From positions 1 to 64,000 of the forward strand of contig ONKQ01000002.1 of NCBI GenBank assembly GCA_900318465.1: a DNA stretch of 64,000 nt, given 5' to 3'. A model generated the notes under the pieces. It saw only the letters and a list, made by a program, of their open reading frames with translations. It did not search any database and was not told the DNA's origin. Shown here one piece after another: positions 51,572 to 59,784 of the stretch. Origin of the DNA: an uncultured Bacteroidales bacterium (GTDB taxonomy: Bacteria > Bacteroidota > Bacteroidia > Bacteroidales > F082). The number at the start of each line of letters is the position of its first letter. Within the stretch, counting starts at the first letter, position 1. The position numbers were made by a program, and so were the translations under genes.

Positions 51572-52453
51572 ATGAAAATCAATCTGTCAGTTATTGTTTT
51601 GTTGCTCGTGGCTGTGGCTACCTCATGCAATGTGGAACGTTCCGAGAAGTATCAGACTCTTTTGGCCGAGCGTGATTCGCTTTATACCGAAGTCGTGGCT
51701 GCAAAAGGCGGTTTCGACAAGGCACTTACCACCATCAATGAGATTGAGAATGCCCTTGAATCGGTGCGCGCCCAAGAAAACATTATCATGATGGATAATC
51801 AGGAAGGCAACACCAACAAGGCCGTTTCGGAGATTAACGCCATCCAGCAGACATTGCAGGAAAACCGCAACAAGATTGCCGACCTTGAGAAGCAGTTGGC
51901 CAGCCAAGGCGCCCAGTCGAAGGCCTTGAACCAGACTGTCAAACGTTTGAAGAAACAACTTGAGGAGAAAGACACTTACATCAATTCGCTGAAAGACGAA
52001 CTGCAACAGAGCCGTCAACAAATTGCGGATTTGAACACGCAAGTGTCTGACTTGAACGAGAATATCGAAAACCTGAATGAAAACATAGACGTTCTCAACG
52101 TGCGGAACGCTGCCCAACAAGCCACCATCGAGAATCAGGATGCGGCTCTTAACACGGTTTGGGTTTGCATTGCAACCGCTCAAGTCCTGAAGGAAAAGGG
52201 TATCATCAAGGGAGGTTTGTTCCAGGCCAATGAAATCAACACGCAAGGCTTCAACCAGAGCCAGTTCATGCAGTCCGACAAGCGCGAGTTGGCCAACATC
52301 CCGTTGAATACCAAAAAAGCGACGCTCATTACCACACACCCAGAAGGCAGTTATGAGATCGTTGATTCGGATGAAGGCTCAAAGGTGTTGAGAATTAAGG
52401 ATAAGGATGCCTTCTGGAGCATTTCAAAGTATTTGGTAGTTTCCATCAAATAA
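51572..52453 (+). CDS. Lipoprotein with long coiled coil
   Basis: A 293-residue protein. The signal peptide ends in a lipobox (VAVATSC, lipid Cys19). Residues of about 25-195 form a nearly unbroken coiled coil (LEKQLASQGAQSKALNQTV, LKDELQQSRQQIADLNTQV, IENLNENIDVLNV). The C-terminal 90 residues are globular, with NTVWVCIATAQVLKEKGIIK and ATLITTHPEGSYEIVDSDEG. The family resembles other Bacteroidota lipoproteins annotated as Cbp1 or septum-type proteins; the role is unknown. The longer frame from 51473 has no sensible start. The upstream 150 bases are very A+T-rich. Confidence 0.72.
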   Translation: MKINLSVIVLLLVAVATSCNVERSEKYQTLLAERDSLYTEVVAAKGGFDKALTTINEIENALESVRAQENIIMMDNQEGNTNKAVSEINAIQQTLQENRNKIADLEKQLASQGAQSKALNQTVKRLKKQLEEKDTYINSLKDELQQSRQQIADLNTQVSDLNENIENLNENIDVLNVRNAAQQATIENQDAALNTVWVCIATAQVLKEKGIIKGGLFQANEINTQGFNQSQFMQSDKRELANIPLNTKKATLITTHPEGSYEIVDSDEGSKVLRIKDKDAFWSISKYLVVSIK

Positions 52454-52496
52454 TTCCGTTAATGCGGAATCTGCTCGTTTTCAATTTTTTTCAAAA

Positions 52497-52530
52497 ATGC
52501 CTCGCTACGCCTGTGGTGAGGCTTTTTTTT
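52497..52530 (+). terminator. Terminator after the coiled-coil lipoprotein gene
   Basis: GCCTCGCTAC (52499-52508) pairs with GTGGTGAGGC (52513-52522), including G-T pairs, with a four-base loop and eight T residues afterwards. A second small hairpin, ATTCCG/CGGAAT (52453-52470), lies between it and the stop codon. Confidence 0.85.
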
Positions 52531-52541
52531 GTGCGTTTTTG

Positions 52542-52572
52542 TTTGTGCCCATTAAAAAAATATCTACTTTTG
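52542..52572 (+). promoter_or_regulatory. Promoter of the sigma-54 response regulator gene
   Basis: TTTG at 52542-52545, exactly 19 bases, then TACTTTTG at 52565-52572. The ATG is at 52577, so the mRNA leader would be very short or absent. Confidence 0.8.
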
Positions 52573-52576
52573 TGGC

Positions 52577-53911
52577 ATGAAAACGAGAATTTTGGTTGTT
52601 GAAGACGATGCTGCATTCGGCACGATGATGCAGACGTGGCTGAAGAAAAACGGCTATGATGCTGTATTGGCCTCGCGTTACGAACAGGCAAAAATCGAGA
52701 TTTCAGCTCAGCCTTTCAACTTGATTATCACCGATTTGCGCCTTCCTGATGGTGACGGTATCCTGTTGATGACTTGGGTGCGCGAGAAGATGAGGAGCAC
52801 GGTGCCCATCATCGTGATGACGGGATATGCTGAGGTGCAGACCGCTGTTTCGGCGATGAAGCTCGGCGCCTTCGACTACCTGAAGAAACCCATCAATCCC
52901 AGCGTGTTGGAAGAGAAAATTGTGGCGGCACTTGAGTCGTCGGAAGAGGAGTCGGCTGAGACCTTCATGCCAGCCAAGAAACAGTGGGTGAGGGGAAATA
53001 GTCGGGCCATCCAGAAACTATACAAGCATGTGGAGTTGGTCGCCCCGACCAAGTTCTCTGTCCTTATCCTCGGTGAGAGCGGCACGGGCAAGGAATACAT
53101 CGCCCGCATGATCCACGACCTGAGCCAATACAAGGACGGCCCCTTCGTTCCGGTTGATTGTGGTAGTCTTTCCAAAGAGTTGGCTCCCAGCGAGTTGTTT
53201 GGTCATCTGAAAGGCTCGTTCACTTCGGCCATTGCCGACAAGAAAGGCGTTTTCGAGCAAGCCAAGGGTGGCACGGTGTTTCTTGACGAGGTGGGCAATC
53301 TGCCTTACGAGGTGCAGATGCAACTGCTTCGGGCCTTGCAGGAACAGAAAGTGCGTCCGGTAGGTTCAGCCACTGATATCAATGTGGATGTGCGCATACT
53401 TGCCGCCACCAATGAGGATTTGGAACACGCCATAGAAGAGGGGCGTTTCCGTCAGGATTTGTTCCATCGTATCAACGAGTTTGCCATTGAGGTGCCGCCG
53501 TTGCGCGACCGCCTTGAGGATTTCGACGAGTTTATGGCGTTCTTCATCCGTCAGGCTAATGAGGAGTTGGGAAAGAATGTGAAAGGCATCACCCCTGAGG
53601 CGTCGGAACAATTGAAGAAACAACGTTGGAACGGCAATTTGCGTGAGTTGCGCAATGTGGTGCGCCGTTGTGTGCTTTTTGCCGACGGCGAGAACATTGA
53701 CTTGGACGATTTGCCGGTTTTCACCATGCCTGTAAAGAAATCCTCGAATGAAGCCGTCGATGATTGGGCCTTGCGTCCCGACCACGAAAAGGAACAGATT
53801 GTTGCGGCACTGCAAAAGGCACGTGGCAACAAGACCGTGGCAGCCAAACTCTTGCAAATCGACCGCAAGACCTTGTATAACAAGATGCACCTTTATGGGA
53901 TTGAGCTGTGA
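52577..53911 (+). CDS. NtrC-family sigma-54-dependent response regulator
   Basis: A 444-residue cytosolic regulator. Receiver domain (about residues 1-115) with the phospho-acceptor Asp53 in LIITDLRLPDG and the conserved Lys in LKKPINPSVL. The AAA+ domain follows: Walker A GESGTGKE near residue 166, GGTVFLDEVGNLP (Walker B), ILAATNEDLEHAI, and ELRNVVRRCVLFA. The sigma-54 contact loop, usually GAFTGA, reads GSFTSA at residues 213-218. The C-terminal Fis-type helix-turn-helix is RGNKTVAAKLLQIDRKTLYN. The likely partner is the hybrid kinase at 59785-62232, the only kinase in the window. Confidence 0.9.
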   Translation: MKTRILVVEDDAAFGTMMQTWLKKNGYDAVLASRYEQAKIEISAQPFNLIITDLRLPDGDGILLMTWVREKMRSTVPIIVMTGYAEVQTAVSAMKLGAFDYLKKPINPSVLEEKIVAALESSEEESAETFMPAKKQWVRGNSRAIQKLYKHVELVAPTKFSVLILGESGTGKEYIARMIHDLSQYKDGPFVPVDCGSLSKELAPSELFGHLKGSFTSAIADKKGVFEQAKGGTVFLDEVGNLPYEVQMQLLRALQEQKVRPVGSATDINVDVRILAATNEDLEHAIEEGRFRQDLFHRINEFAIEVPPLRDRLEDFDEFMAFFIRQANEELGKNVKGITPEASEQLKKQRWNGNLRELRNVVRRCVLFADGENIDLDDLPVFTMPVKKSSNEAVDDWALRPDHEKEQIVAALQKARGNKTVAAKLLQIDRKTLYNKMHLYGIEL

Positions 53912-53915
53912 TTTG

Positions 53916-54044
53916 GATAAGTAGATGAGTAGCAAAAGTTTACATATTGGACACGAGACTACGAGACTGCGGGACTACGAGGTATTGGCTTGTCTCGAAG
54001 TCTCGAAGTCCCGTGTCCCGAAGTCAAAAGATAATGCAGTTTAA
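53916..54044 (+). repeat. Dispersed palindromic repeat, copy 3
   Basis: A full-length copy: GATAAGTAGATGAGTAGCAA, then GTTTACATATTGGACACGAG, a left arm of GAGACTACGAGACTGC units (about 53952-53981), a right arm TGTCTCGAAGTCTCGAAGTC onward (about 53990-54025), and AAAAGATAATGCAGTTTAA. It lies four bases after the regulator stop and 12 bases before the next rightward gene. The arms form an imperfect hairpin with several G-T pairs. Confidence 0.85.
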
Positions 54045-54056
54045 ATAAATAACGTC

Positions 54057-55640
54057 ATGGGTACTTATATCAATATCGGAAATGTTGGATTTCAAAGCGT
54101 AAGGAATGGAGAATTTGTTGACAAGTCAGGTCTTGTTGCTATTGTCAACAATTCACTTTTCACCGAGCGACGTTTCAGTTGTGTTTCGCGCAGCCGTCGT
54201 TTCGGCAAGTCGGTGGCGGCCAAGATGTTGTGCGCCTACTATGACCACTCATGCGATTCTCGCGCCCTATTTGCCGACCTTGAGATTGCCTCCGACCCAT
54301 CGTTTGAGAAGCATTTGAACAAGTACCCTGTCATTTTCCTTGACCTTACAAGTTTCATTTCCGAAAAGAACGACAACAGCATAGTGGACAAGATGGATGC
54401 TGCTTTGCTGGCTGATGTCGGCAAGGCGTATCCTGACATTAAGGCGGAAGATGGCGACAGGCTGATGGACTATCTGCTTCGGGTGAGTGAAGCCAAGGGC
54501 GAACAGTTCATTTTTGTCATAGACGAATGGGATGCCATCTGCCGCGAGTTCGCGCCCGGCACTGAGGTCATGGATCGCTATGTCGGTTGGCTGAGGAGGA
54601 TGTTCAAGAGCCAAGACGCGGTTCGCGTATTTGCCGGAGTCTACATGACGGGTATCCTGCCCATCAAGAAGTATAAGACGCAATCGGCTATGAACAACTT
54701 CATCGAGTATTCGATGGTGGAGCCAAGGAAAATGGCTTCTTATTTTGGTTTCACTAAAGACGAAGTGAAGGCCTTGGCCGAAAAGCATGGAATGGACTTC
54801 GATGAGTTGGAGAAATGGTATGACGGCTATCAGATAGGCGATGACCAGTCTATTTTCAATCCCAACTCGGTGATGCAAGCCGTCGATTCAGGACGTTGCC
54901 GTAGTTTTTGGGCCTCAACTGCCTCCTACGATACCGTGGCGCATTACATCCAAATGAACTACGAAGGGCTGAAGGACGATGTGGTGCGAATGCTGGCGGG
55001 TGAACGTTGTGCCGTTGACCCCACCGGATTCCAAAACGACATGTCGGTCATCCAATCGAAGGATGATGTGCTGACGGTGCTTATCCACTTGGGTTACCTG
55101 TCCTACGACTGGAAAGAGAGCGAGTGTTACATTCCCAACAAGGAGGTGGCGGGCGAGATGGTCAATGCCGTCAAGTTGAACAATTGGAGCCATGTCGCCA
55201 ATGCCATCGAAAAGTCGAAGCAGTTGCTGCGCGCTACGATTGAAGGCAATGAAGAGGCTGTGGCTCGAGGTGTTGACGTGGCTCACGACGAGAACACGAG
55301 CATCCTGAGCTACAACGACGAGAACTCGTTGGCCTGTGTGCTGAGCATCGCCTACTATTACGCATCCAACGACTACATCATCCACCGTGAGCTGGCATCG
55401 GGCAAGGGCTTTGCAGATTTGGTGCTCATCCCGCGCAAAAACGTCGCTTCACCTGCCATTGTCATAGAACTGAAATACGACAAGGCCGTGAACACCGCTA
55501 TCGAACAAATCAAGCAAAGGCAATACCCCGCCAAGGTCTCGCAATACACTGACAACCTGTTGCTCGTGGGCATCACCTACGAGCGCGACACCAAACAACA
55601 CAGGTGCTGCATTGAGAGGGTTGGTGTAAAGTTAGAATGA
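54057..55640 (+). CDS. AAA-ATPase-like / PD-(D/E)XK nuclease family protein (PF09820-PF08011 type)
   Basis: A 527-residue cytosolic protein. YINIGNVGFQSVRNGEFVDK and SRSRRFGKSVAAKMLCAYY (P-loop-like, about residues 44-62) mark the AAA-ATPase-like domain; IFVIDEWDAICREF is its Walker B, and VYMTGILPIKKYKTQSAMN follows. The C-terminal PDDEXK_9 domain has ASGKGFADLVLIPRKNVASP and AIVIELKYDKAVNTAIEQIK, with Asp...Glu-x-Lys catalytic residues. This family is amplified in many Bacteroidota genomes; the role is unknown. The dispersed repeat is directly upstream. Confidence 0.85.
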   Translation: MGTYINIGNVGFQSVRNGEFVDKSGLVAIVNNSLFTERRFSCVSRSRRFGKSVAAKMLCAYYDHSCDSRALFADLEIASDPSFEKHLNKYPVIFLDLTSFISEKNDNSIVDKMDAALLADVGKAYPDIKAEDGDRLMDYLLRVSEAKGEQFIFVIDEWDAICREFAPGTEVMDRYVGWLRRMFKSQDAVRVFAGVYMTGILPIKKYKTQSAMNNFIEYSMVEPRKMASYFGFTKDEVKALAEKHGMDFDELEKWYDGYQIGDDQSIFNPNSVMQAVDSGRCRSFWASTASYDTVAHYIQMNYEGLKDDVVRMLAGERCAVDPTGFQNDMSVIQSKDDVLTVLIHLGYLSYDWKESECYIPNKEVAGEMVNAVKLNNWSHVANAIEKSKQLLRATIEGNEEAVARGVDVAHDENTSILSYNDENSLACVLSIAYYYASNDYIIHRELASGKGFADLVLIPRKNVASPAIVIELKYDKAVNTAIEQIKQRQYPAKVSQYTDNLLLVGITYERDTKQHRCCIERVGVKLE

Positions 55641-55669
55641 AAAAAGCACTTTAAGTTGGAAATTATCTT

Positions 55670-55677
55670 TATATTTG
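55670..55677 (+). promoter_or_regulatory. -7 promoter element for the structured RNA / leader
   Basis: TATATTTG matches TAnnTTTG. It gives a predicted start near 55684. A clear -33 TTTG is absent. Confidence 0.5.
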
Positions 55678-55683
55678 CAAACG

Positions 55684-55932
55684 ATAAACGAAAGTCTAAC
55701 CAAACAATTATCGAATGAATAAAGCGCATTAGGCGCATCTAACAGAATACGAAATAATTACAGATAGCACTTGTTGCTGTTCTTGAAACCCATTTACCAC
55801 TTTTTCCCTTTTGGGACACCTATCAAGGACAAGTTACAAAATGCCGTGCTGCACGGCGTGGAATAACTTGTTAGATAGGTGGGCGTGGTAACCCGGGTTT
55901 CGAGCAAGAAATGGATTCCACGCTTTTTTTGT
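55684..55932 (+). ncRNA. Candidate structured RNA (6S-like rod or attenuator leader)
   Basis: A gene-free stretch that folds by eye into one long rod of nested stems: CTTGAAACCC (55782-55791) with GGGTTTCGAG (55895-55904); TTACCAC (55794-55800) with GTGGTAA (55885-55891); CACCTATC (55817-55824) with GATAGGTG (55874-55881); ACAAGTTA (55829-55836) with TAACTTGT (55864-55871); and a terminal GCCGTG-CTG-CACGGC (55843-55857). A small TCCC/GGGA hairpin bulges out at 55805-55816. It ends in CCACGC plus seven T residues, and GCGTGGAAT (55857-55865) can alternatively pair with ATTCCACGC (55915-55923). A -7 element lies upstream. It may be a free small RNA such as 6S, or an attenuator for the secreted protein gene starting at 55975. 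Confidence 0.6.
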
Positions 55933-55974
55933 CAATAGAAAACATAAAATAAGTATAACTAAAAAAATAACACT

Positions 55975-58900
55975 ATGAAAAAGAGGATTTTACAAGTGAA
56001 ATGGACGAAAAGAATCATCTTGATTGCCCTGCTGCTTGCTGGGGCGGGAATGATGAATGTGTATGCAAATGAATCAACTGCATCCAATGTATCTTATTCT
56101 ATTGTATGTGATTGGCCTATTCATGGGAATGGGTCTGGAAGTATCGCTGCCAATGTTACTTCAGCAAATGCAGGTGACCTAATAACTCTTACCGCTTCTC
56201 CATCGACTAATTGCGGTTTTATTTCGGTAGAGAATTGGATTGTTACTGATGGGAACAATAATTCTATCATTGTTACTCCAGATGTCGATGATCCTAACAG
56301 GGGTACTTTCATTATGCCAGCCAGCAATGTAACAGTTACGGCATCGTTTTTTAGGAGTTTCCTGCTCTTTGCAATATTTGAAGATTATATGACCTCTGAG
56401 GAAAGGGTTCCAAAAAGAGAGCATAATACAGGTACTTTTTATTATGACAACGTAGAGAGTCTTCAATTACCACATTATGAAGATCTTTGGAATAAAACAT
56501 GGTATTATGGAGGTAATATGTATAGAACAGATGGTTATATATTTTTAGCTCAAAATGAGAAAGAGGGCTTTCAGTTATTTTTCCGTGAGCAGGACAAGGA
56601 ACGAAATCTAAGAATTGAGGTCGAACCGTTTTTGAATTCTCAAGGTGAAGAATTGCAGCATTCGGTTTATTGGGAGGAATTTTTCTGGGTTGAAAATGTT
56701 TGGGGGCCAGGTGAGATTATTAATGATATGGACTCGTTGGCAGAAGCACTGGTTCCTTATAATGGTGAAACCCACAAGACATCGGTAGGTCATAATAAGG
56801 TATTCTTTATCGAACTAGAGTCTACAAAAAACCAAACTCCAGGTTATTATGTCTCTACCATTACCGCTTACGATGGAAATGAAGTTTTAGCTACTCGAAC
56901 GATTCATGCCAAGATTTGGAATTTTGCTTTGCCAGAAAATCATTATTCGGATGTGGTAATGGGGCTTTATAATTGCAATTCAAGTTATAAGGGTACAAGT
57001 AGTTTATTCAGATTGAATGGTATCAATGTGGATGCACAGGGGAATATTGCAGAAAGTGATTTACCCGCTGCCAAACAAATATTGGATGGTTATCACGAGT
57101 GTTTGCTCGAACATGGTGTGAGCACATTCGAAATTCCCCGTTGGAAGATGGCTGATGACCCCAAAGCCGCAGAACTGATAATGGCTGACCCTCGCCGTAG
57201 AGTATTCGCTGTACCGGTGAACCCAACGGACGCAACTTACTTTAATGGAAGTGGATTCACTCCTTATGCACAAGAGGTTATTGCCAACTATAAGAATTTA
57301 GCTTATGACAATCCTTTCTTGAGAGACAAAGCTTATTTCTATCTTATGGATGAAATATCTGCGAATGAAGGGACTGAGGCTTCATTGAGTGCGATATCAA
57401 ACAACCTTGCCACTTTATGGCCATGCTATCATGCTGTGGTGACTTTTAATGAAGAAAATGGTGGCTATAGCGAAAAAATTTCCATTTTGGAAGGGAAAAC
57501 GGACATTCTATGCCCTAATCAGGGATTGTTTGATCCGTATCCAGCAGGTGTGCAATCCGAGCAATATGCTCTAAAACAATCAAATTTTGAAGATTTCATT
57601 GACCGAGAGAATCATCCAGACCGTTTTCGTACTTGGCGCTACGAGGTTGATGGTCAAAGTGGAAGTACGCAATGCTGGATTAGTAGATTGGCAGTGCCTG
57701 GCATAATGCGGCGTATTGTCTTTTGGCAACAGTATCGTATGAACAGTGATGGATGGCTGCAATGGAATTGCGCCTATTTGCCAAATGATTGGACAAAAAA
57801 GAAGTTGTATGCTAATGGTGATGCGAAAGTGAACGGTGATGGAGTATTACTATATCCTGGAACAATGTTCGGGCAAAGTGCCGAAACACCAATTGTTTCC
57901 TTACGTCTCAAACAGCTTTATGCAGGCATTGAGGACTACGATTATCTCCGATTGGCTAAAGAATTTCTTTCCGAAAGTGCTGTCGATGATACATACGAGT
58001 TACATTATTTAAATACTACCGTAGATTGTCGTTTTTTGAATAGATTAGCCCCTTATGGTTATTATAGAGGATATACGAGTATAGAATTGCATCGGGCTCG
58101 ATACAAATTAGGTGAGCGTTTAAGTGCCGCCAACACCGAGCACGATTGGGGCGAATGGCAAACCGCCGTGCTTCCCGATGAAACCCACAATGGCTTGGAA
58201 ATCCGTGCTTGCTCGCATTGCGGCACTCAGGAAAGTCGCCCGAAGACTTATTCTTCCCTGTACCGTTTCGTGGGAACGGAAAACAACCAATGGGCGAACC
58301 TCAACAACTGGGCCAACAATCCCGAAACACTTCCCGCACCTGGTGAAGCCGTGGTCATTGCCCATGATTGCGAAATCAAGAGCAATACAACCCAGTTTTA
58401 TGTCGTTGTGAATGACGGATTCAGCTTGACCATTAATGACGGATTCACGCTTACTTCACAGCGTATCACTACAGAGGGGAATGCTCAAGTAATCGTTGAG
58501 GACGGTGCACAACTCAAAACCATGAGCGAGGGCGTTCAGGCCACGGTGAAGAAAAACATCGCACCTCATAACGGCACTGGTGGATGGTATTTCGTTTCCA
58601 CCTCTCTTGCCTCGGATGTCGTGCCCAGCACGAGCAACAATATCGTTTCTTCCACGGCAGGCAATTACGACCTTTATTTGTTCGACCAAAGCGAAAACCT
58701 TGAATGGCGCAACTACAAGGTTCATGGTTTCAACCTCGAAAACGGCAAAGGCTATCTCTATGCCAATAGCGATGAGGATGTGAGCCTCGAATTTGCGGGT
58801 ACGACCAACGGAAATGCTGAAAAGGGGTTCGGACTTGTCTACGATGCCAATGCGGAGTTTGCCGGCTGGAACTTGGTGGGCAATCCTTATCCATGCAATG

Positions 58901-59697
58901 TCTATGCTGACAAGAGTTATTACGTATTGGATGAGAGTGGCTCCGTCATTGAACCGAATACGGTTTCAAGCAGCATAGCCATCGCCCCCTGTACGGGCAT
59001 TATGGTGAAGGCTGAAACCACCGATGAAACGGTCACTTTCAGTAAGACTGCTCCTGAAACGCAAGGCCAAAACAAAGGCTCATTGCAAATTGCAGTGGCG
59101 CGAGCTAACACACGCGACAACTCCATTCAGGACAAGGCCATCGTGAGCTTCAATGCGGGTGATGAGTTGGAAAAGTTCTTCTTTAATGAGGACAATGCGA
59201 AACTTTACATTCCGCAAGGCAACAGGGACTTTGCCATTGCCTGCTCTGAAAAATCGGGCGAAATGCCGCTTAACTTCAAGGCCGTGAAGGATGGCATCTA
59301 CACCCTTTCGGTGAATCCAGACAATGTGGATTTGGATTACCTGCACCTTATTGATAACCTTACAGGCGTGGATGTGGATCTGCTGCAAACGCCTGCATAT
59401 AGTTTCACGGCCAAAACGACTGACTACACATCGCGTTTCCGCTTGGTGTTTTTCGCCAACGACGCTTCCTCAGACCCAGCATCCGATGCGCCTTTTGCTT
59501 TCATCAGCAATGGGAACATCATCGTTTTTGGCGCGGAGGATGGTGCTGTGTTGCAGATTGTAGATGTGTTGGGGCGCGTGTTGATTAGTAGAGATGCGGC
59601 CCGCATTGTTTCTACCAATGAGATGGCACAGGGCGTGTATGTCTTGCGTTTGGTTGAGGGCGAGAATGTTAGGACGCAGAAAATCGCCATTAAATAA
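55975..59697 (+). CDS. Type IX-secreted GH123/DUF4091-like glycoside hydrolase
   Basis: A 1240-residue secreted protein. Order: signal peptide (ending near NVYANE), a bacterial-repeat (PF18998-like) domain at about 40-125 (GDLITLTASPSTNCGFISV, FIMPASNVTVTASF), a beta-sandwich region, then a DUF4091/GH123-like catalytic part. AYFYLMDEISANEG near residue 455 could hold the Asp-Glu pair of GH123, and LRLKQLYAGIEDYDYLRLAK (near 645) is the typical DUF4091 end. GH123 enzymes remove N-acetylgalactosamine, so a host-glycan role is possible. From about residue 715 come a Cys-containing linker (ACSHCGTQ), beta-rich modules and a type IX sorting domain (ending RTQKIAIK). The first 700 codons are A+T-richer than the rest. 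Confidence 0.78.
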   Translation: MKKRILQVKWTKRIILIALLLAGAGMMNVYANESTASNVSYSIVCDWPIHGNGSGSIAANVTSANAGDLITLTASPSTNCGFISVENWIVTDGNNNSIIVTPDVDDPNRGTFIMPASNVTVTASFFRSFLLFAIFEDYMTSEERVPKREHNTGTFYYDNVESLQLPHYEDLWNKTWYYGGNMYRTDGYIFLAQNEKEGFQLFFREQDKERNLRIEVEPFLNSQGEELQHSVYWEEFFWVENVWGPGEIINDMDSLAEALVPYNGETHKTSVGHNKVFFIELESTKNQTPGYYVSTITAYDGNEVLATRTIHAKIWNFALPENHYSDVVMGLYNCNSSYKGTSSLFRLNGINVDAQGNIAESDLPAAKQILDGYHECLLEHGVSTFEIPRWKMADDPKAAELIMADPRRRVFAVPVNPTDATYFNGSGFTPYAQEVIANYKNLAYDNPFLRDKAYFYLMDEISANEGTEASLSAISNNLATLWPCYHAVVTFNEENGGYSEKISILEGKTDILCPNQGLFDPYPAGVQSEQYALKQSNFEDFIDRENHPDRFRTWRYEVDGQSGSTQCWISRLAVPGIMRRIVFWQQYRMNSDGWLQWNCAYLPNDWTKKKLYANGDAKVNGDGVLLYPGTMFGQSAETPIVSLRLKQLYAGIEDYDYLRLAKEFLSESAVDDTYELHYLNTTVDCRFLNRLAPYGYYRGYTSIELHRARYKLGERLSAANTEHDWGEWQTAVLPDETHNGLEIRACSHCGTQESRPKTYSSLYRFVGTENNQWANLNNWANNPETLPAPGEAVVIAHDCEIKSNTTQFYVVVNDGFSLTINDGFTLTSQRITTEGNAQVIVEDGAQLKTMSEGVQATVKKNIAPHNGTGGWYFVSTSLASDVVPSTSNNIVSSTAGNYDLYLFDQSENLEWRNYKVHGFNLENGKGYLYANSDEDVSLEFAGTTNGNAEKGFGLVYDANAEFAGWNLVGNPYPCNVYADKSYYVLDESGSVIEPNTVSSSIAIAPCTGIMVKAETTDETVTFSKTAPETQGQNKGSLQIAVARANTRDNSIQDKAIVSFNAGDELEKFFFNEDNAKLYIPQGNRDFAIACSEKSGEMPLNFKAVKDGIYTLSVNPDNVDLDYLHLIDNLTGVDVDLLQTPAYSFTAKTTDYTSRFRLVFFANDASSDPASDAPFAFISNGNIIVFGAEDGAVLQIVDVLGRVLISRDAARIVSTNEMAQGVYVLRLVEGENVRTQKIAIK

Positions 59698-59784
59698 TTT
59701 CGATCTGTAGGGGCGAACCTATGTGTCCGCCTTATACAAAGCAATTTCATTGTAGGGCTGTCACACCGAGGCGGCCCTACAATC

